Below are positions 17,619 to 25,730 of a stretch of 64,000 bases of DNA, in pieces. The notes beneath the pieces were generated by a model. It saw only the letters and a program-made list of their open reading frames with translations, was not told the DNA's origin and did no database searches. The position numbers and the translations under genes are program-made. Origin of the DNA: Firmicutes bacterium UBA6806 (GTDB taxonomy: Bacteria > Bacillota > Clostridia > Peptostreptococcales > Acidaminobacteraceae); NCBI GenBank assembly GCA_002452745.1, contig DKFC01000022.1, positions 1 through 64,000 of the forward strand, read 5' to 3'. Every line of letters begins with the position of its first letter. Position 1 is the first letter of the stretch.

Positions 17619-19001
17619 ATGAAAACTTTATATTTAGACTGTTTTGCCGGTATCAGCGGCGATATGTTTCTAGGTGCAATGGTGGATTTAGGAGTTCCAT
17701 TTGAAACACTGAAAGCGGAACTGACAAAGTTGGGACTGGATCATGAGTTTGAAATTGAGATGCGAAGAGATGAAAAGCTCGGCATCTTTGGAACTAAGGT
17801 GGATGTCATAGATTTAAACGCGTCTCACTCACATGACCACACGCATGACCACACGCATGAACATGAGAATCATCACCATGACCATGACCACAATCACGGA
17901 GATTCACACACGCATGAACATGAGAATCATCACCATGACCATGACCACAATCACGGAGATTCGCACACGCATGAACATGAGCATCATCACCACGACCATG
18001 ACCACAATCATGGAGATTCGCACACACATGGACATGAGCATCATCACGATCATTTGAGGAATTTTGCGGACATCAAGGGCATCATCGAAGGGAGCACGCT
18101 CTCCAAATCCGTCAAGGAAAAGAGCCTCAAAATATTTGAGCTCATAGCCATAGCAGAGGGGCATGTACACGGCAAGCCAAGCGACGAGGTACATTTTCAC
18201 GAAGTGGGCGCAATTGATTCAATTGTGGATATTGTCGGGGCAGCAATTTGTTTAGAAGTTCTTGAAGTAGATGAAGTTCTTGCTTCGTCTATTGAAGTGG
18301 GAGAGGGGTTTGTAAAGTGTGCTCATGGGCTAATGCCTGTTCCTGCACCTGCAACCGCTGAAATCTTAAGTGGTGTGCCTATTTTATCAAAAGTAAAGGG
18401 TTACGAGATGACCACGCCTACAGGTGCAGCCATTATAAAAGCCATAGTTTCCAGTTTTCCAAGTGACAAGGCCATGCGTATTGAAAAACTTGGTTATGGC
18501 CTTGGAACGAGAAATCTCAACATTCCAAACGTGCTTCGTGCGGCGTTTATTGAAAGCAAGGTTTCAGATGCAAAAGCGCAGTGGATTCTTGAAACCAACA
18601 TAGATGATATGAGTTCAGAGCTTCTCGTGTATGCAGAAGAGCGATTGCTTGCAGAGGGTGCTTTGGATGTCTATAAGACACAAATCATCATGAAAAAGGG
18701 CAGGCCAGCTATTAAGTTGTCAGTCTTGGTCAAATCTACAGACATGGAGAAAATACAAAGAGTAATCTTTGAAGAAACAACCAGCATTGGACTCAGAAAA
18801 TACCCAGTAGACAAGGTCAAACTAGATAGAACCTATGAGAAGATAGAGACTAAATATGGGCAGGTTACCCTGAAAACAGCGATGCTTGACGGTGAAATTG
18901 TCAATATAAAACCGGAATATGAAGACTGCAAAAGACTGGCAATCGAAAATAAAGTGCCAATTGCAAAAGTATACAGAGCGATAGACGAGTTGAAAAGATA
19001 G
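17619..19001 (+). CDS. larC: Nickel-pincer cofactor biosynthesis protein LarC (His-rich insert)
   Basis: LarC is the CTP-dependent nickel insertase (cyclometallase) that completes the nickel-pincer nucleotide of lactate racemase and related LarA enzymes. The 460 residues begin with the family signature LYLDCFAGISGDMFLGAMVDLG, here abbreviated as CFAGISGDMFLGAMVDLG. A His-rich stretch of about 75 residues (about 67-146) built from 19-residue tandem repeats follows, then the conserved DEVHFHEVGAIDSIVD and TPTGAAI motifs and the C-terminal domain. In Lactobacillus plantarum LarC is made by a frameshift between larC1 and larC2; here it is one open frame. The His-rich part probably holds nickel, which is inference. 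The start has GGAGG five bases upstream. larE and larB follow. Confidence 0.95.
   Translation: MKTLYLDCFAGISGDMFLGAMVDLGVPFETLKAELTKLGLDHEFEIEMRRDEKLGIFGTKVDVIDLNASHSHDHTHDHTHEHENHHHDHDHNHGDSHTHEHENHHHDHDHNHGDSHTHEHEHHHHDHDHNHGDSHTHGHEHHHDHLRNFADIKGIIEGSTLSKSVKEKSLKIFELIAIAEGHVHGKPSDEVHFHEVGAIDSIVDIVGAAICLEVLEVDEVLASSIEVGEGFVKCAHGLMPVPAPATAEILSGVPILSKVKGYEMTTPTGAAIIKAIVSSFPSDKAMRIEKLGYGLGTRNLNIPNVLRAAFIESKVSDAKAQWILETNIDDMSSELLVYAEERLLAEGALDVYKTQIIMKKGRPAIKLSVLVKSTDMEKIQRVIFEETTSIGLRKYPVDKVKLDRTYEKIETKYGQVTLKTAMLDGEIVNIKPEYEDCKRLAIENKVPIAKVYRAIDELKR
17856..18053 (+). repeat. 57-bp in-frame tandem repeats in larC
   Basis: Three full 57-bp units (17856-17912, 17913-17969, 17970-18026) and a partial fourth encode a 19-residue unit of the form HEHENHHHDHDHNHGDSHT. 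Units one and two are identical in protein and nearly so in DNA, which points to recent slippage or unequal crossover. The first unit is preceded by shorter HDHTHDHT repeats. Confidence 0.9.
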
Positions 19002-19029
19002 ACAATGGAAAACGATAGAGGGATGGAAA

Positions 19030-19905
19030 ATGAAAATAGATAGAAGACAAATGCTGATTCAAAATGTTGAGGCGTTGAGAAAACAAGATATAAAATTTGA
19101 TCACCTGTGCTTGCACCTTGAAAATCTGGATAGTATTGCGGTGGCGTTCTCAGGTGGTGTTGACAGCACGTTTTTAATTGCGCTGGCTTCTGTTATCAGC
19201 GAAAAGGTAAAGGCCATTACGGTAAAGTCTCCTTATATTGCAACTTGGGAGATAGATGAAGCCACTGACTTGACAAAGGACTTGGCAGTGACTCATGATA
19301 TTTTAGAGGTGGGCATTCCAAGTAGTATTCAGTATAATCCAATTGACAGATGTTACCTTTGCAAACACGAGATATTTAGCACCATCAAGGCGAAAGCAGC
19401 TACAGAGGGATTTGAACATGTTTGTGATGGGTCAAATTTTGATGATTTAGGAGATTACAGACCGGGCATGAGGGCATTGAGAGAACTTGAAGTTTGTAGC
19501 CCTCTGCTCGACTGTGAAGTGACAAAGGCCGAAATTAGGAAGTGGTCGAAATATCTTAAATTGGAGACTTGGGACAAACCTCCTTATGCGTGTTTGCTGA
19601 CGAGAATTCCCTATGATACTCAAATTATTCAGCCCGACTTGACCATGATTGAAAGATCAGAGTTTTACCTGATGACACTGGGAATTAAGGCTATTCGGGT
19701 GAGAAAGCACGAGAATCTGGCAAGAATTGAAATCAGTGCAGATGAATTTGAGAAAATATTAAATGCAAATTTAATGGCACAAGTGGCTGACAAGTTAAAA
19801 TCATTTGGATTTGAACACGTCACCCTTGACCTTGCAGGATACAAGATGGGTAGTTTCAATGCCCAAATAGCATCATTACAGGAGGAGGGGCATGAATCAA
19901 AATAA
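19030..19905 (+). CDS. larE: ATP-dependent sacrificial sulfur transferase LarE
   Basis: LarE adds sulfur to the pyridine dicarboxylate nucleotide made by LarB. The 291 residues have an N-terminal PP-loop for ATP (AVAFSGGVDSTFL near residue 40), the family pattern NPIDRCYLCKHEIF near residue 100, and CDGSNFDDLGDYRPGMRA. The PYACLLTRIPYDT segment near residue 185 carries the Cys expected at the sacrificial-sulfur position. I see no three-Cys cluster set there, so the single-Cys, self-sacrificing type is the better guess. The start follows GAGGGA. The stop overlaps larB by 14 bp. Confidence 0.93.
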   Translation: MKIDRRQMLIQNVEALRKQDIKFDHLCLHLENLDSIAVAFSGGVDSTFLIALASVISEKVKAITVKSPYIATWEIDEATDLTKDLAVTHDILEVGIPSSIQYNPIDRCYLCKHEIFSTIKAKAATEGFEHVCDGSNFDDLGDYRPGMRALRELEVCSPLLDCEVTKAEIRKWSKYLKLETWDKPPYACLLTRIPYDTQIIQPDLTMIERSEFYLMTLGIKAIRVRKHENLARIEISADEFEKILNANLMAQVADKLKSFGFEHVTLDLAGYKMGSFNAQIASLQEEGHESK

Positions 19906-20635
19906 TTTATTGAAGCTCTTGGAGAGCGTCAAAGAAGAGAAAATCAGTTTAGAGGATGCAGCAAAGCAAATATCCTCGCTGCCATTTGATGATTTGGGCT
20001 ATGCCATGATCGACCATCATAGGCATCTTAGAGTGGGGTATCCAGAGGTCATCTACTGTGAAAGTAAGACATCGGAACAACTGATAGGCATTTTTGAAAA
20101 TATGGCATCAAGGGGCTCAAACATCCTAGCGACTCGTGCTGATGTGGAGAAATATGAAGCGGTTAGAGCTGTTTTTCCAAAGGCACGCTATAATTCCTTA
20201 GGAAGAGTCATCACGTTAAATCAATTAGAAGAACCTTTGACGGATTCATATATTGCCGTCGTTGCGGCGGGGACATCAGACTTACCCGTAGTGGAAGAGG
20301 CTTGTGAAACGGCTATGGCATTTGGAAATCGAGTGGAAAAGGTTGTGGATGTCGGTGTGGCAGGGATTCATAGGCTCTTTGCAAGGCTGGAAATCATAAG
20401 AGGTGCTAAGGTCGTCATTGTAGTGGCAGGGATGGAAGGCGCTCTTGCAAGCGTAGTGGCAGGACTGGTCGACAAACCTGTGATTGCCGTTCCCACAAGT
20501 GTGGGATATGGTGCCAGTTTTGGAGGCATCAGCGCATTGCTGACCATGCTCAACAGTTGTGCAAGTGGTGTGACTGTGGTAAATATAGACAACGGATTTG
20601 GTGCAGCATATGCTGCTTCTCAAATCAATCGGTAG
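19892..20635 (+). CDS. larB: Pyridinium-3,5-biscarboxylic acid mononucleotide synthase LarB
   Basis: LarB carboxylates and hydrolyses nicotinic acid adenine dinucleotide, the first step of nickel-pincer cofactor synthesis. The 247 residues have a less conserved N-terminal part and a C-terminal PurE-like core with AAGTSDLPVVEEAC near residue 128, VGVAGIHRL near 160 and VGYGASFGG near 205. The start has CAGGAGG upstream and lies within the end of larE. With larC and larE this makes a full biosynthetic set; the usual apoenzyme gene larA is not in the window. Confidence 0.93.
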   Translation: MNQNNLLKLLESVKEEKISLEDAAKQISSLPFDDLGYAMIDHHRHLRVGYPEVIYCESKTSEQLIGIFENMASRGSNILATRADVEKYEAVRAVFPKARYNSLGRVITLNQLEEPLTDSYIAVVAAGTSDLPVVEEACETAMAFGNRVEKVVDVGVAGIHRLFARLEIIRGAKVVIVVAGMEGALASVVAGLVDKPVIAVPTSVGYGASFGGISALLTMLNSCASGVTVVNIDNGFGAAYAASQINR

Positions 20636-20673
20636 TGGCTTTGCAAACAGTTGGTCTTGAAGGCTGGGATTGG

Positions 20674-20693
20674 TTCACAATGGCCATTGTGAA
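20674..20693. promoter_or_regulatory. 20-bp perfect palindrome upstream of hcp
   Basis: TTCACAATGGCCATTGTGAA is perfectly self-complementary. On the plus strand it is followed by A rather than T, so it is not a standard terminator for the lar genes; on the minus strand a T-run precedes it. A regulator site or a weak terminator without U-tract are both possible. Confidence 0.5.
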
Positions 20694-20707
20694 AAAATAA
20701 TTCGAAT

Positions 20708-20777
20708 GTAACACAAGTTACCGATTCATACTCATTTTTGATATATGATTAACGCATGAGATTCAGGGATATATAAT
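20708..20777 (+). promoter_or_regulatory. hcp promoter with a GTAAC-N4-GTTAC regulator box
   Basis: GTAACACAAGTTAC at 20708-20721 is a perfect 5-4-5 dyad of CRP/FNR-family type. TATAAT is at 20772-20777, with only a weak -35 (TTAACG at 20749-20754) 17 bases upstream. The box centre lies about 70 bp before the inferred transcription start, as in class I activation. HcpR-type regulators control many hcp genes; that this box belongs to HcpR is inference. Confidence 0.6.
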
Positions 20778-20866
20778 AAATGAAAATAGCCGATTATCCC
20801 ACTATATGGATAATTCTCAGTGAGGTTTAAGTAAATCATAATAAGATCTGAAAGGAGATTTCAAAA

Positions 20867-22516
20867 ATGAGTATGTTTTGCTATCAGTGTCAGGAAGCAG
20901 CTGGAGGAAAGGGCTGTACTAAGATCGGTGTCTGTGGAAAGACCGATAATGTGGCGAATCTTCAAGATTTATTGATCTATACGTTAAAAGGGGTTTCAGA
21001 ATACAATCAACAGGCTAGAAAAGCAGGTCTCAATACGGAAAGCACAGATCACGTCATGTTGGATGGACTATTTGCAACCATTACAAATGCAAACTTTGAC
21101 AAAAACGCAATTGCTTCTAAAATTGAAGGGGCGTTAAAGGAAAGAGATGCTATTAAAGCAGTGCTTGAATCAAATGGGAAAATAGAATCAAAGAGCTATC
21201 ATGATTCAGCTGTTTGGACAGGGGATAGAGCTTCTTTTGATACAAAATCAACGACTGAAACAGTGGGTGTTCTTGCAACTGTAAATGAAGATGTGAGAAG
21301 TTTGAGAGAATTAATCACTTATGGTCTCAAGGGGATGGCGGCTTATGCAGAACATGCGGCAAATCTCGGCTTTGCAGATGACACCATTTATGATTTTATG
21401 GAAAAAGCGTTGCTTGCAACCATCAATGATGGTTTGTCAGCAGATGAGTTGGTGGCATTAACACTTGAAACAGGTAAGTACGGCGTCAATGTCATGGCAC
21501 TTCTCGATAAGGCAAACACAACTTCTTATGGAAATCCGGAAATAACAGAAGTCAACATAGGTGTTGGTCAAAATCCAGCTATCTTGATTTCGGGTCATGA
21601 CCTCAAAGATATGGAAGAATTGCTGGCACAAACTGAAGGAACAGGCGTGGATGTCTACACACATTCAGAAATGCTGCCTGCACATTACTACCCAGCATTT
21701 AAAAAATACAGTCATTTCGTGGGCAACTACGGCAATGCTTGGTGGAAACAAAAAGAAGAATTTGAAAAGTTCAATGGACCAATCATCTTTACAACAAACT
21801 GTATTGTACCACCAGCAGAGTCTTACAAGGATAGAGTTTATACAACTGGTTCTGCGGGATTTGAAGGGTTTAAACACATTCCAAGCAGAGAGGGCGGAAA
21901 GGCAAAAGATTTTAGCGAAATCATCGAGCATGCTAAGAAACTCCCTGCACCAACTGAAATAGAAACAGGTAAAATTATCGGTGGATTTGCTCACAACCAA
22001 GTGCTGGCACTTGCTGACAAGGTAGTGGATGCAGTGAAAACAGGTGCGATTAAGCAGTTCTTCGTCATGGCAGGCTGTGATGGTAGAATGAAATCCAGAG
22101 ATTATTATACTGAATTCGCCAGTGCGCTTCCAAAAGATACGGTTATCTTAACCGCAGGCTGTGCAAAATACAGATACAACAAACTCAATTTAGGTGATAT
22201 CGGAGGCATTCCAAGAGTACTGGATGCAGGTCAATGTAACGATTCATATTCGTTGGCGGTAATTGCACTTAAACTCAAAGAAGTCTTTGAACTCAATGAC
22301 ATCAATGAACTTCCAATTTCGTATAACATCGCATGGTATGAGCAAAAAGCAGTTATCGTACTGTTGGCGCTTTTATACCTAGGCGTTAAAAACATCAAGC
22401 TCGGACCAACACTTCCTGCATTTTTATCGCCAAATGTTGCCAACGTTTTAGTTGAGACATTTGGAATCAATGGAATCTCAAATGTGAGCGAAGACATGGT
22501 TCAGTTCTTGGGATAA
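20867..22516 (+). CDS. hcp: Hydroxylamine reductase / hybrid-cluster protein
   Basis: This cytoplasmic protein carries a [4Fe-4S] cluster and the hybrid 4Fe-2S-2O cluster; in many bacteria it reduces NO or hydroxylamine and protects against nitrosative stress. The 549 residues match class I Hcp in length. The N-terminal cysteine set is MFCYQCQEAAGGKGC followed by VCGK, and later cluster ligands lie in TTNCIVPP near residue 310, FVMAGCDGR near 405, ILTAGCAKYRYN near 434 and DAGQCND near 459. The start follows AAAGGAG. It appears to be a single-gene unit with its own promoter box and a terminator. No hcr reductase gene is next to it. Confidence 0.96.
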   Translation: MSMFCYQCQEAAGGKGCTKIGVCGKTDNVANLQDLLIYTLKGVSEYNQQARKAGLNTESTDHVMLDGLFATITNANFDKNAIASKIEGALKERDAIKAVLESNGKIESKSYHDSAVWTGDRASFDTKSTTETVGVLATVNEDVRSLRELITYGLKGMAAYAEHAANLGFADDTIYDFMEKALLATINDGLSADELVALTLETGKYGVNVMALLDKANTTSYGNPEITEVNIGVGQNPAILISGHDLKDMEELLAQTEGTGVDVYTHSEMLPAHYYPAFKKYSHFVGNYGNAWWKQKEEFEKFNGPIIFTTNCIVPPAESYKDRVYTTGSAGFEGFKHIPSREGGKAKDFSEIIEHAKKLPAPTEIETGKIIGGFAHNQVLALADKVVDAVKTGAIKQFFVMAGCDGRMKSRDYYTEFASALPKDTVILTAGCAKYRYNKLNLGDIGGIPRVLDAGQCNDSYSLAVIALKLKEVFELNDINELPISYNIAWYEQKAVIVLLALLYLGVKNIKLGPTLPAFLSPNVANVLVETFGINGISNVSEDMVQFLG

Positions 22517-22574
22517 TAGAAAGACAAGCTCAATAACTCCAAAATTGAGAAATTGAATCAGGGTTAAACGTAGA

Positions 22575-22610
22575 CCTCTGAAAGTCCTTTGTGGATTTTC
22601 AGGGGTTTTT
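22575..22610 (+). terminator. Intrinsic terminator after hcp
   Basis: A 13-bp stem (22575-22587 with 22593-22605, two G-U pairs) with a 5-nt loop is followed by TTTTT. Confidence 0.85.
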
Positions 22611-22689
22611 ACATATGTAATTGTGGGGATAAATCGCCCTGTTTTAGACTGGATGATAGGGGTATTTTTAACTATATATGGAGGCCTTT

Positions 22690-23679
22690 ATGATTCTGAA
22701 TGAATGGTATGCGGTGCTGAGTTCAAATGAAGTCAAAAAAAACAAAGTGGCGACGGTCAAGAGACTAGGAGTGGATATCGCCTTTTTCAGAGATTCCCAG
22801 GGAAAAGTATGGGCAATTGAGGATCGTTGCTGTCACAGGGGGGCTTCTCTGGGTGCGGGAAAAGTTATAGACGATGAACTCCAGTGCCCTTTTCATGGGT
22901 TTAGATACGACGGAAATGGTAAAGTGACGACGATTCCGGCAAATGGATTCGATACCCCTGTGGATAGCCGTTACAAAGTCAGAAATTACCATGTCAGAGA
23001 AGTGGAAGATATGATCTATCTATGGTGGGGGCGAGATTACTTTGAGCCGGATCATGAACCCAAAGTGTTTAAAGATCTGACCTCCAGTGAGTTCAGTTAC
23101 ATGGAGTTCTCAGACTTCTGGGCGGTTCACTACACAAGGGCCATAGAAAACCAGCTAGATGTGGTACATGTGCCATTTGTTCACAAATCCACAATTGGGC
23201 GAGGGTATAAAACCCTCATCAGTGGGCCGCTGGTGGTCGTTACTGAAGATAGAATCAAGTTTTATGTCATGGCTGAAGTGGATGACGGTGTCAAAAAACC
23301 ATTGCACCCACATGAAATCAAAAATCATGAAAAGTTGAATGCATTGGAATTTCAATTTCCCAATACATGGCATAATATTGTCACACCGGATATGAGAATC
23401 TTTGCGGCTTTTGCACCAGTTGATGAGGAACGCACCGTTATCTATATTCGCTACTACCAGCGATTCGTAAAAACCCCTTTGCTCAAATGGTTTGTGACTT
23501 TAGGGGGCATTTGGTTCAGTAGAATTGTACTTTGGCAGGACAAGCGTGTAGTCTTGACACAAGTGCCCAAATACAGTGAATATCGCATGAATGAAAAACT
23601 CATACAAGGGGACTTGCCCATTATAGAGTTTAGAAAAATGAGAGCGAGGAAGATAGAAGAGGACGAAAATGTCCTATAG
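22690..23679 (+). CDS. Rieske non-heme iron oxygenase, alpha-subunit type
   Basis: This is a soluble protein of the aromatic-ring-hydroxylating oxygenase alpha-subunit family. The Rieske [2Fe-2S] ligands are C47 and H49 (RCCHRG) and C66 and H69 (CPFHGF). The mononuclear iron site is visible as ENQLDVVHVPFVH near residues 151-163 (D-x2-H-x4-H). With 329 residues it is short for the family, like single-component demethylase-type members. GGAGG lies five bases before ATG at 22690, so this start is preferred over 22678. No reductase or ferredoxin gene is adjacent. It converges on the ABC permease gene with a 6-bp overlap. The substrate is unknown; such an enzyme needs O2, which is odd in an apparent anaerobe. 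Confidence 0.88.
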   Translation: MILNEWYAVLSSNEVKKNKVATVKRLGVDIAFFRDSQGKVWAIEDRCCHRGASLGAGKVIDDELQCPFHGFRYDGNGKVTTIPANGFDTPVDSRYKVRNYHVREVEDMIYLWWGRDYFEPDHEPKVFKDLTSSEFSYMEFSDFWAVHYTRAIENQLDVVHVPFVHKSTIGRGYKTLISGPLVVVTEDRIKFYVMAEVDDGVKKPLHPHEIKNHEKLNALEFQFPNTWHNIVTPDMRIFAAFAPVDEERTVIYIRYYQRFVKTPLLKWFVTLGGIWFSRIVLWQDKRVVLTQVPKYSEYRMNEKLIQGDLPIIEFRKMRARKIEEDENVL

Positions 23680-24324
23680 CTCTTGCTTTAAAAAGGTGTT
23701 ATAGCTCAAACGGTACATGAAAAATACCCATATAACTGTCAAGAGAACGAATAGAGATGCCAAAATCCCAAAAGAAGGTTGCTCACCTGCAATATTGGAG
23801 AGCAAGAGCAATTTGTAAAGGCCTGCAAGAATCCCGGTTGGAAGTATAAAAGAGAGCAGTGACATGATGCGGGCTTTTTCAGTTCCGAAACGATAGAGCA
23901 ATAAAACATTGGTACTGCCTTGCAACATGGATATGCAAATACCTGTGACGGCACTGAGTAAAAATTCTACAGGATTTAAACTGACAGAATCTCTGAAGAA
24001 ACTCAAGATATAACCACCGATACCACCGATGACAACTCCATTTAGGATGCCAAAACAACAGAATAGAGATAGCACTGCAAATTTGCCAAGGACCAAATCA
24101 CGTCTTGTAACAGGTGTTATAAGAGCGTACTTGGTCCAATTGCATGTTTCGTCAAAGGCAAATGTCGTGACAATCATAATCGAGCAAAGAAGGCCGCTGG
24201 TAACAACATATGCACTGATGCCCTGAGTTGGAATAAAGAGCACTGCAAAAAATAACAACATCATGATTAACGATTTTGAGTTGTGTGAAATATTATAAAG
24301 GTCCTTAATAATCAAACTTTTCAT
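23674..24324 (-). CDS. ABC-2 family transporter permease
   Basis: This 216-residue integral membrane protein has about six hydrophobic segments (for example SLIMMLLFFAVLFIP near residue 20 and SLLSFILPTGILAGLY near 155) and the N-terminal MKSLIIKDLYN pattern of the ABC-2 permease group paired with GntR/YtrA regulators. It overlaps the ATPase gene by 20 bp. What the pair exports cannot be told; relatives respond to cell-envelope stress or wall antibiotics. Confidence 0.82.
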   Translation of the reverse strand: MKSLIIKDLYNISHNSKSLIMMLLFFAVLFIPTQGISAYVVTSGLLCSIMIVTTFAFDETCNWTKYALITPVTRRDLVLGKFAVLSLFCCFGILNGVVIGGIGGYILSFFRDSVSLNPVEFLLSAVTGICISMLQGSTNVLLLYRFGTEKARIMSLLSFILPTGILAGLYKLLLLSNIAGEQPSFGILASLFVLLTVIWVFFMYRLSYNTFLKQEL

Positions 24325-25183
24325 GTCTCTTTTCTCCTTTTATATAAAGCAGCATGATTTCATCAATGCTTGCTTTATCCACCACAGCCGATTTATACTT
24401 TTTAGCTGCAAGTTGCCTGTTTCTAATCAGCACCTCATTTTGATAAGTGCCTCGCCTAATCGAAATGATATCTTCTTCATCTATGGATTCGAGGGTTGAA
24501 TCGCCACATCTCAACACCCCATAATTGTCGATGAGGGCATCTTTTGGTTCACAAAACTGTATTTTCCCCTGATGGATAAAGACGATGAAATCCGCTATTT
24601 TCTCAAGGTCAGAAGTGATATGGGACGACATGAGGATGGAGTGGTTTTCGTCTTGTACAAAATCCCAGAAAACCTCTAAAATATCTTCTCTTACAATTGG
24701 GTCAAGACCGCTTGTGGCTTCATCTAATATGAGGAGTTTAGGTTTATGTGATAGCGCTACGGCGATGTTTAGCTTCATCTTCATCCCCTTGGAGAGGGTT
24801 TTAATTTCCTGATTTAGCGGAAGCTTAAACTTGTCTAAATACTGAGTATAGAGTGTATCGTCCCACTGCTTATAAGCGGCTTTTGAGATGATGCCCACTT
24901 TATGTGGGGTTAAGGTATCATAAAAGCTAATACCGTCCATGACGACGCCTATGTTCTCCTTTATGCCGCTGGGGTCATCGACAAGTGCTTTTCCAAATAG
25001 CGCCACCGAACCGCCATCTGGATGAATCAACCCTAAAATGGCATTTAAAGTGGTGGTTTTACCTGCGCCATTTTCACCAATAAGCCCCATAATCGTGCCA
25101 CTGGGAAGTTGAAAAGAGATATCTTCCAAAGTGAAGTTCGGGTATTCTTTTGACAAATTTGTGACTTTTAAAACCGTGTTCAT
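24305..25183 (-). CDS. ABC transporter ATP-binding protein (YtrB-like)
   Basis: This 292-residue ATPase serves the permease downstream. It has Walker A (GENGAGKTTT near residue 40), a variant signature (LSKGMKMKLN), Walker B (LLILDEATSGLD) and switch His (MSSHI), followed by a C-terminal extension of about 80 residues, as in exporter ATPases. The start overlaps the regulator stop by 4 bp (ATGA), and the gene ends inside the start of the permease gene, so all three genes are coupled. Confidence 0.9.
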   Translation of the reverse strand: MNTVLKVTNLSKEYPNFTLEDISFQLPSGTIMGLIGENGAGKTTTLNAILGLIHPDGGSVALFGKALVDDPSGIKENIGVVMDGISFYDTLTPHKVGIISKAAYKQWDDTLYTQYLDKFKLPLNQEIKTLSKGMKMKLNIAVALSHKPKLLILDEATSGLDPIVREDILEVFWDFVQDENHSILMSSHITSDLEKIADFIVFIHQGKIQFCEPKDALIDNYGVLRCGDSTLESIDEEDIISIRRGTYQNEVLIRNRQLAAKKYKSAVVDKASIDEIMLLYIKGEKRHEKFDY

Positions 25184-25560
25184 AAAGTGTCCTCCTCGTA
25201 AAAGAGTGTGAGCAAATCCTGTAGTTTTTCGATCTTGATGCCATTCGTCCTTGCGATGTCAACGGCCTCAATTAGTAAAGTCTCAATTCTCTTCTGTTGC
25301 TCCTCTTGATAGATGTTTAAATTGGTAGCGGATACAAAGCTGCCCTTTCCAACAGTGGTTTCAATAAAACCATCACGTTGCAAGTCTTCGTAAGCCCTTT
25401 GTACTGTGATGACGCTTAGATGGAGGGATTTTGCCAATGCCCGCATAGAAGGGAGGGCGCTTCCGGGTTTAAGTTCCCCATCCATTATCTTTGCCTTAAT
25501 CTGAGAGGTGATTTGTTCATAAATAGGCTTTCCAGAACTGTTGCTTATAATAATTTCCAA
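25180..25560 (-). CDS. GntR-family regulator (YtrA/YhcF subfamily)
   Basis: This is a small 126-residue regulator with an N-terminal GntR winged helix (PIYEQITSQIKAKIMDGEL, LPSMRALAKSLHLSVITVQRAYEDL) and only a short C-terminal dimerisation tail, typical of the YtrA subfamily that represses an adjacent ABC operon. It is the first gene of the three-gene operon. An inverted repeat at 25586-25606, just upstream, is the likely operator. Confidence 0.92.
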   Translation of the reverse strand: MEIIISNSSGKPIYEQITSQIKAKIMDGELKPGSALPSMRALAKSLHLSVITVQRAYEDLQRDGFIETTVGKGSFVSATNLNIYQEEQQKRIETLLIEAVDIARTNGIKIEKLQDLLTLFYEEDTL

Positions 25561-25585
25561 GGTGGCCTCCTCGAATTGTAATTAG

Positions 25586-25606
25586 TGTACTGGTTCAATA
25601 AGTACA
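25586..25606 (-). promoter_or_regulatory. Candidate operator of the GntR/ABC operon
   Basis: TGTACT-N9-AGTACA is a perfect inverted repeat 26 bp before the GntR start codon. YtrA-family regulators bind similar dyads in their own promoters; the assignment is inference. Confidence 0.55.
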
Positions 25607-25730
25607 TTTTAAGCCTCTTTTATTTCTTTGTCAAATTATTTTTCCAAACTTGATATAATGAGAGTGATTATGACGACTTAATAAATAGAGACGATAAAAG
25701 AGATGAAAACGAACTCAAAAGGAGTACTAT

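Noticed and set aside
17856..18053. Repeat array that could look like a CRISPR
   Set aside because: The units are directly adjacent with no unique spacers and lie in frame inside larC.
17806..18200. Overlapping frames on both strands with Cys/Gly/Asp- or Met/Thr-rich repeats
   Set aside because: They are shadows of the His-rich tandem repeats in larC; none has a ribosome site.
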